Source: Streptomyces paradoxus (lineage in GTDB: Bacteria; Actinomycetota; Actinomycetes; Streptomycetales; Streptomycetaceae). Taken from it: DNA of 64,000 nt. Within the stretch, counting starts at the first letter, position 1. Each line of letters begins with the position of its first letter. This document shows positions 60,616-64,000 of the stretch, one piece after another. Under the pieces are notes generated by a model that was not told the origin of the DNA, searched no databases, and worked only from the letters and a program-made list of their open reading frames with translations. The position numbers and the translations under genes were made by a program. The stretch covers positions 496,001-560,000 of the forward strand of contig NZ_JACHGV010000004.1 in the NCBI RefSeq assembly GCF_014202475.1, read 5' to 3'.

Positions 60616-62284
60616 ACGGGAACCGCACGGGCGTCTCCCCGAAGGTCAGCCGTCCGGCCAGGGCCGCCGCCTCGCTGATCGCCGCCACGACCGTCTCCGT
60701 CTCCTCCTCGGGGCAGTGCACGATCACCTCGTCGTGCTGGAAGAAGACCAGCTCGGCCGACAGCTCCGCGCAGGCCCTGCGCAACGCGGCGAGCAGCAGC
60801 AACGCCCAGTCGGCGGCGCTGCCCTGGACGACGAAGTTGCGGGCGAAGCGGCCGCGGGCGCGGGCGTTGGTGGAGGCGTAGCCGGGCACCCACTGACCGC
60901 CGTCCGGCTGCTCGTCCTCCCCGGAGCCGGAGCCGACGGCAGCCGTGGGGATGCCTGCCTCCTCCGTCGCGTCGTCCGTGCCCCGGGCCGCGGGCGGGCA
61001 GGTCCGGCCGAGCCAGGTCCGCACGAGCCGGCCCTCCTCACCGGCCCGGGCCGCGTCGTCGACGTACGCCACCGCCCTGGGGAAACGGCGTCTGAGCGCG
61101 GCGAGGTTCTTCAGGCCGTCCCCGGAGGTCTGGCCGTAGACCGCGCCGAGCACGGCGAGTTTGGCCTGGGAACGGTCGCCGGAGAAGGCGCGGTCGGAGA
61201 CGGACTGGTACAGGTCGGTCTCCCGGCCGGCCACCTCCATCAGGCCGGGGTCGCGGGAGATCGCCGCGAGGACGCGCGGCTCCATCTGGTCGGCGTCGGC
61301 GACGACGAGCCGCCAGCCGGGGTCGGCGACCACGGCCCGCCGGATCACCTTGGGGATCTGGAGCCCGCCCCCGCCGTTGGTGACCCAGCGCCCGGTCACC
61401 GTCCCGCCCGCGAGGAACTCGGGTCTGAAGCGGCCCTCGCGGACCCAGTCCTGGAGCCAGGACCAGCCGTGGGCGACCCAGATGCGGTACAGCTTCTTGT
61501 ACTCGATCAGGGGCTTCACGGCGGGGTGGTCGACGGACTCGATCTCCCAGCGGCGGGTCGAGGAGACCTTGATCCCGGCCTGGGCGAAGGCCTTGACCAC
61601 GTCGGCCGGCAGGTCGGGGCGGACCCGGCGGCCGAACGCCGCGGACACCTCGTCGGCCAGTTCGGCCAGGCGGCGTGGCTCGCCGCCGCCCGCGTACCGG
61701 TCGCCCAGCAGGTCGTGCAGCACGGCGCGGTGCACCCCGGCGCTCCAGGGCAGCCCGGCGCGGTTCATCTCGGCGGCCACCAGCATGCCCGCCGACTCGG
61801 CGGCGGTCAGCAGCCGCATCCGGTCGGGGTGCTCGGCCCGCTGGTGCCGCTTGTGCTGCTCGGCGTAGACGGCGAGGAGGTCCGGCAGGGGAAGGTGGAC
61901 GCCCTGCGGCTCGAACAGAGAGGACTGCGAGCCCGGTTCGGCGGACCGCTGCGGCGGATCGGGCGGCACGGGGCCGCCGCGCAGCCGGGCCAGGGCGGCC
62001 GCGGCCGAGCGGGGTTCCCCGTAGCGCCCCTCGTGGCCGAGGAGGAGGGTCTCGGCGGCCTCGATGTCGTAGCACCGCTCGGCTCGCACCCCCTCGGCGA
62101 GCAGGCGCGGGTAGACCTCGGCGGTGGACCGCCACACCCACCGCGTGACGCCGGGGCGGCTCCGGACGGCCTCGGCGGCGTCCGCCTCTCGCCGCGCCGG
62201 ACCGGAGGGCAGCCCGGCCGGACCGAGGGGGGCGACGTCCACGCCACCGTCCTCGGCCGGAGCGAGTGCCCACCGGTCGGCCAT
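60575..62284 (-). CDS. PolA-like bifunctional 3'-5' exonuclease/DNA polymerase
   Basis: A 569-residue family A polymerase without the 5' nuclease domain. The N-terminal part is a degenerate exonuclease-like domain. Palm motif A reads VVADADQMEPRVLA (canonical DYSQIELR), motif B is in SQAKLAVLGAVYGQTSG and motif C is VFFQHDEVIVHC, so both catalytic aspartates (motif A Asp, HDE) remain. An acidic insertion (about 435-470) interrupts the fingers/palm region. A role in repair or lesion bypass is inferred. The ATG at 62284 was chosen. Present besides polA in Streptomyces. Confidence 0.87.
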   Translation of the reverse strand: MADRWALAPAEDGGVDVAPLGPAGLPSGPARREADAAEAVRSRPGVTRWVWRSTAEVYPRLLAEGVRAERCYDIEAAETLLLGHEGRYGEPRSAAAALARLRGGPVPPDPPQRSAEPGSQSSLFEPQGVHLPLPDLLAVYAEQHKRHQRAEHPDRMRLLTAAESAGMLVAAEMNRAGLPWSAGVHRAVLHDLLGDRYAGGGEPRRLAELADEVSAAFGRRVRPDLPADVVKAFAQAGIKVSSTRRWEIESVDHPAVKPLIEYKKLYRIWVAHGWSWLQDWVREGRFRPEFLAGGTVTGRWVTNGGGGLQIPKVIRRAVVADPGWRLVVADADQMEPRVLAAISRDPGLMEVAGRETDLYQSVSDRAFSGDRSQAKLAVLGAVYGQTSGDGLKNLAALRRRFPRAVAYVDDAARAGEEGRLVRTWLGRTCPPAARGTDDATEEAGIPTAAVGSGSGEDEQPDGGQWVPGYASTNARARGRFARNFVVQGSAADWALLLLAALRRACAELSAELVFFQHDEVIVHCPEEETETVVAAISEAAALAGRLTFGETPVRFPFTTAVVECYADAK

Positions 62285-62342
62285 GTCGCGAGTGTGACAG
62301 GGGGGTCTGACAACGCCCCCGCTCGCCTCGCGGAAGGCCTCG

Positions 62343-63080
62343 TCAGGCCTCGTCCGTCTCCTTCTGCGCCTGCATGATCTTCTCCAGCACCGTCCGGATG
62401 TACTGCTCGGCCCGCTCCTTGTCGATGCCGAGGCCGCTGAGGACGCCCTCGCCGTTCTCGTGCTCCAGCAGGGCGAGCAGGATGTGCTCGGTGCCGATGT
62501 AGTTGTGGCCGAGGCGCAGGGCCTCGCGGAAGGTGAGCTCCAGGACCTTCTTGGCCCCCTGGCCGTACGGCACGAGCTCCGGGACCTCGTCGGCGGCGGG
62601 CGGAAGAGCCGCCGTCGCCGCCTCGCGGACGGCGTCGAGCGTGACGCCCTGCTTGATGACCGCCTTCGCGGCGAGGCCGTCCGGCTCGGCCAGCAGACCG
62701 AGGACGAGGTGCTCGGGCAGGCCCTCGGCGTTGCGGGCGGCCTTGGACGCGTTGTGCGCGGCCATCACCGCGTTGCGGGCGCGGGGCGTGTACCGGCTGA
62801 AGCCCTGGCTCGGGTCGAGGTCGTTCGACTCCTTCGGCACGAATCGCTTCTGCGCGGCCTGCCGGGTGACGCCCATGCTCCTGCCGATGTCCGTCCAGGA
62901 CGCGCCGGACCGCCGGGCCTGGTCGACGAAGTGGCCGATCAGGTGGTCGGCCACGTCGCCCAGGTGGTCCGCGGCGATCACCGCGTCCTGGAGCTGGTCC
63001 AGTGGCTCCGGGTGGACCTTCTTGATAGCCGCGATGAGGTCGTCGAGACGGATGGATGACGTGGTGTCGGGGTTCGTCAT
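62343..63080 (-). CDS. HTH plus Clp N-terminal domain protein
   Basis: A 245-residue protein. The first 80 residues contain a HTH-like segment, GASWTDIGRSMGVTRQAAQKRF. Residues about 90-235 are a double Clp-N repeat: RARNAVMAAHNASKAARN with LPEHLVLGLLAEPDGLA, and LRLGHNYIGTEHILLALLEHENG. There is no AAA+ module. It may be a DNA-binding protein that senses Clp substrates or partners, for example a regulator of protein-quality control. Its promoter is embedded in GTGTCAAC operators, suggesting autoregulation. The ATG at 63080 is probably the transcription start, so the mRNA would be leaderless. Confidence 0.85.
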   Translation of the reverse strand: MTNPDTTSSIRLDDLIAAIKKVHPEPLDQLQDAVIAADHLGDVADHLIGHFVDQARRSGASWTDIGRSMGVTRQAAQKRFVPKESNDLDPSQGFSRYTPRARNAVMAAHNASKAARNAEGLPEHLVLGLLAEPDGLAAKAVIKQGVTLDAVREAATAALPPAADEVPELVPYGQGAKKVLELTFREALRLGHNYIGTEHILLALLEHENGEGVLSGLGIDKERAEQYIRTVLEKIMQAQKETDEA

Positions 63081-63131
63081 GTGTCAACCGTAGGTTGCGC
63101 CCTGGGGGGTGTCAACCACGAGTTGACACCC
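63081..63131. promoter_or_regulatory. Promoter/operator of the Clp-N/HTH gene with GTGTCAAC inverted repeats
   Basis: GGGTGTCAAC (63107-63116) and GTTGACACCC (63122-63131) form a perfect 10-bp inverted repeat with a 5-bp spacer. A third GTGTCAAC half-site is at 63081-63088. On the minus strand TTGACA (63115-63110), a 17-bp gap and TACGGT (63092-63087) make a near-consensus promoter whose +1 would be the A of the ATG. The right arm also supplies TTGACA for the divergent gene. Confidence 0.75.
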
Positions 63132-63164
63132 TCGCCGAAGGGGACGGCGTGGCACCATCGCCCC

Positions 63165-64000
63165 GTGAGCACGTCCACCACCGTCGATCGCGCGTTCGCG
63201 TCGGCCCTCTACGAGACCGGCGAGAGGGCCCTCGACGCCGGGGCCTCCCTGCTCGCCTCCGACCCGGCGGCCGACGCCGAACTCGCCCGGCGCGGACACG
63301 AGTTCGTGGCCGGGGCCTGGCGGCGGGGCTGGCAGCCGGCCGATGTCGTACGGACCGTGCGGCGCGAGCTGGACGACGGGCACGTGCTGCTGGTGGCCGC
63401 GCTGATCCGCGCCCAGGCGCCCGGCGACGGGCCCCGGGGCCGCCGCTGGAACGCCCAGCTCGCGGAGCTCCCTGACGACGCCCCGCCCCGCACCGACCGC
63501 TTCTCGCACGCCACCGCCGTGCTGGAGCTGTACCGCCTGCTGCTGCGGCTGCCGGTCCTGGAGACCCTCGACGAGGCGCCCGGGCGGGCGCCCGGCGGGG
63601 CGGGGGCCGAGTCCCGCATGCTCACCCGCATCCGTGCGCTGCTCGCCAAGGCGGAGGCCACCGGGTTCCCGGAGGAGGCGGAGGCGCTCAGCGCCAAGGC
63701 GCAGGAGCTGATGGCCCGGCACAGTGTCGACGAGGCGCTGCTCGCGGCGCGGGCGCCGTCCCCGGACGCGCCCGGGGCCTGCCGGATCGGGGTCGAGCCG
63801 CCGTACGAGCAGGCCAAGGCGGTGCTGCTGGACGCCGTCGCCGGGGCCAACCACTGCCGGGCGGTGTGGAACGAGCCTCTCGGCTTCTCCACCGTCGTCG
63901 GCTTCGAAGCGGACCTGGAGGCGGTCGAACTCCTCTACACCTCGCTCCTCGTCCAGGCCACGACCGCGATGACCAGGGCGGAGGCGACCCAGCGGGCGGG
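63165..64000 (+). CDS. DUF2786-type protein, 3' end beyond the window
   Basis: An open frame from GTG 63165 to the window edge, 278 codons seen. The N-terminal part is helical (AFASALYETGERALDAGASLLASD). RMLTRIRALLAKAEATGFPEEAEALSAKAQELMARHSVD (about 145-185) is the DUF2786 signature, a short helical domain of unknown role also seen in phage proteins. It diverges from the Clp-N/HTH gene and shares its operator region, so common control is likely. No SD precedes the GTG. The C-terminus is missing. Confidence 0.8.
   Translation, partial: MSTSTTVDRAFASALYETGERALDAGASLLASDPAADAELARRGHEFVAGAWRRGWQPADVVRTVRRELDDGHVLLVAALIRAQAPGDGPRGRRWNAQLAELPDDAPPRTDRFSHATAVLELYRLLLRLPVLETLDEAPGRAPGGAGAESRMLTRIRALLAKAEATGFPEEAEALSAKAQELMARHSVDEALLAARAPSPDAPGACRIGVEPPYEQAKAVLLDAVAGANHCRAVWNEPLGFSTVVGFEADLEAVELLYTSLLVQATTAMTRAEATQRA

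Overview
The window is a high-GC actinobacterial chromosome segment, almost certainly from Streptomyces. It has strong G/C bias at third codon positions, many GTG (and one TTG) starts, and typical Streptomyces genes: wblA, crp, bldG with its anti-sigma partner, a lysine-tailed topA and AfsR/SARP-type regulators. Gene content and order match what I recall of the S. coelicolor SCO3580-SCO3540 region, read here in reverse. No insertion sequence, prophage or CRISPR array was seen, and base composition is even, so this looks like stable core chromosome. Assignments rest on motif reading and memory of families; no search was run.

Layout. 1-2.9 kb: a truncated class A penicillin-binding protein diverges from wblA. 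2.9-9.5 kb: two ArsA/Get3-like ATPases, a small DUF4177-type protein, a RidA protein, a Nudix hydrolase, an MBL-fold hydrolase, a nucleotidyltransferase and crp. 9.7-16.3 kb: nth with a lysine-rich N-terminal tail, a CoA-type Nudix hydrolase, a MarP-like membrane serine protease, a small basic ORF, an epoxide-hydrolase-like protein with a holin-X-type membrane protein, and nhaA. 16.4-25.1 kb: acsA, a SulP-STAS-carbonic anhydrase fusion, a deacetylase-like lipoprotein, a Fic-like protein and a HAD phosphatase, with two candidate small RNAs around the phosphatase. 25.5-33.1 kb: a Flp/Tad pilus operon (ssd-like, tadA, tadB, tadC, pilin-like, two TadE-like) converging on a DEAD-box helicase. 33.1-36.8 kb: bldG, its anti-sigma partner and a proton-pumping pyrophosphatase. 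36.9-49.4 kb: a lipoprotein, a methyltransferase, a small membrane protein, topA, a membrane/thymidylate kinase/coiled-coil fusion, holB and a secreted peptidase. 49.5-57.1 kb: tRNA-Thr(CGU), an FtsX-type ABC exporter beside a histidine kinase/response regulator pair, an AraC-family regulator and a GT2 glycosyltransferase. 57.5-64 kb: a large SARP-NB-ARC-TPR regulator, a PolA-like polymerase, a Clp-N/HTH protein and a truncated DUF2786-type protein.

The left two thirds closely resembles, from memory, Mycobacterium tuberculosis Rv3682-Rv3644c (ponA2, whiB4, Rv3679/Rv3680, crp, nth, marP, ephE, acs, ssd, tad genes, helicase, topA, holB). It is therefore an old actinobacterial core into which Streptomyces-specific genes (bldG unit, hppA, tmk fusion) are inserted. 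Common themes are envelope and redox stress, cAMP/Crp control, development, and DNA topology and replication.

The most interesting signals are regulatory: (i) three 7-bp direct repeats at exact 11-bp spacing upstream of the SARP gene; (ii) a perfect GTGTCAAC-type inverted repeat over a near-consensus, apparently leaderless promoter of the Clp-N/HTH gene; (iii) a DasR-like site upstream of acsA; (iv) an exact match to the remembered Streptomyces Crp motif upstream of crp; and (v) two candidate small RNAs flanking the HAD phosphatase gene.
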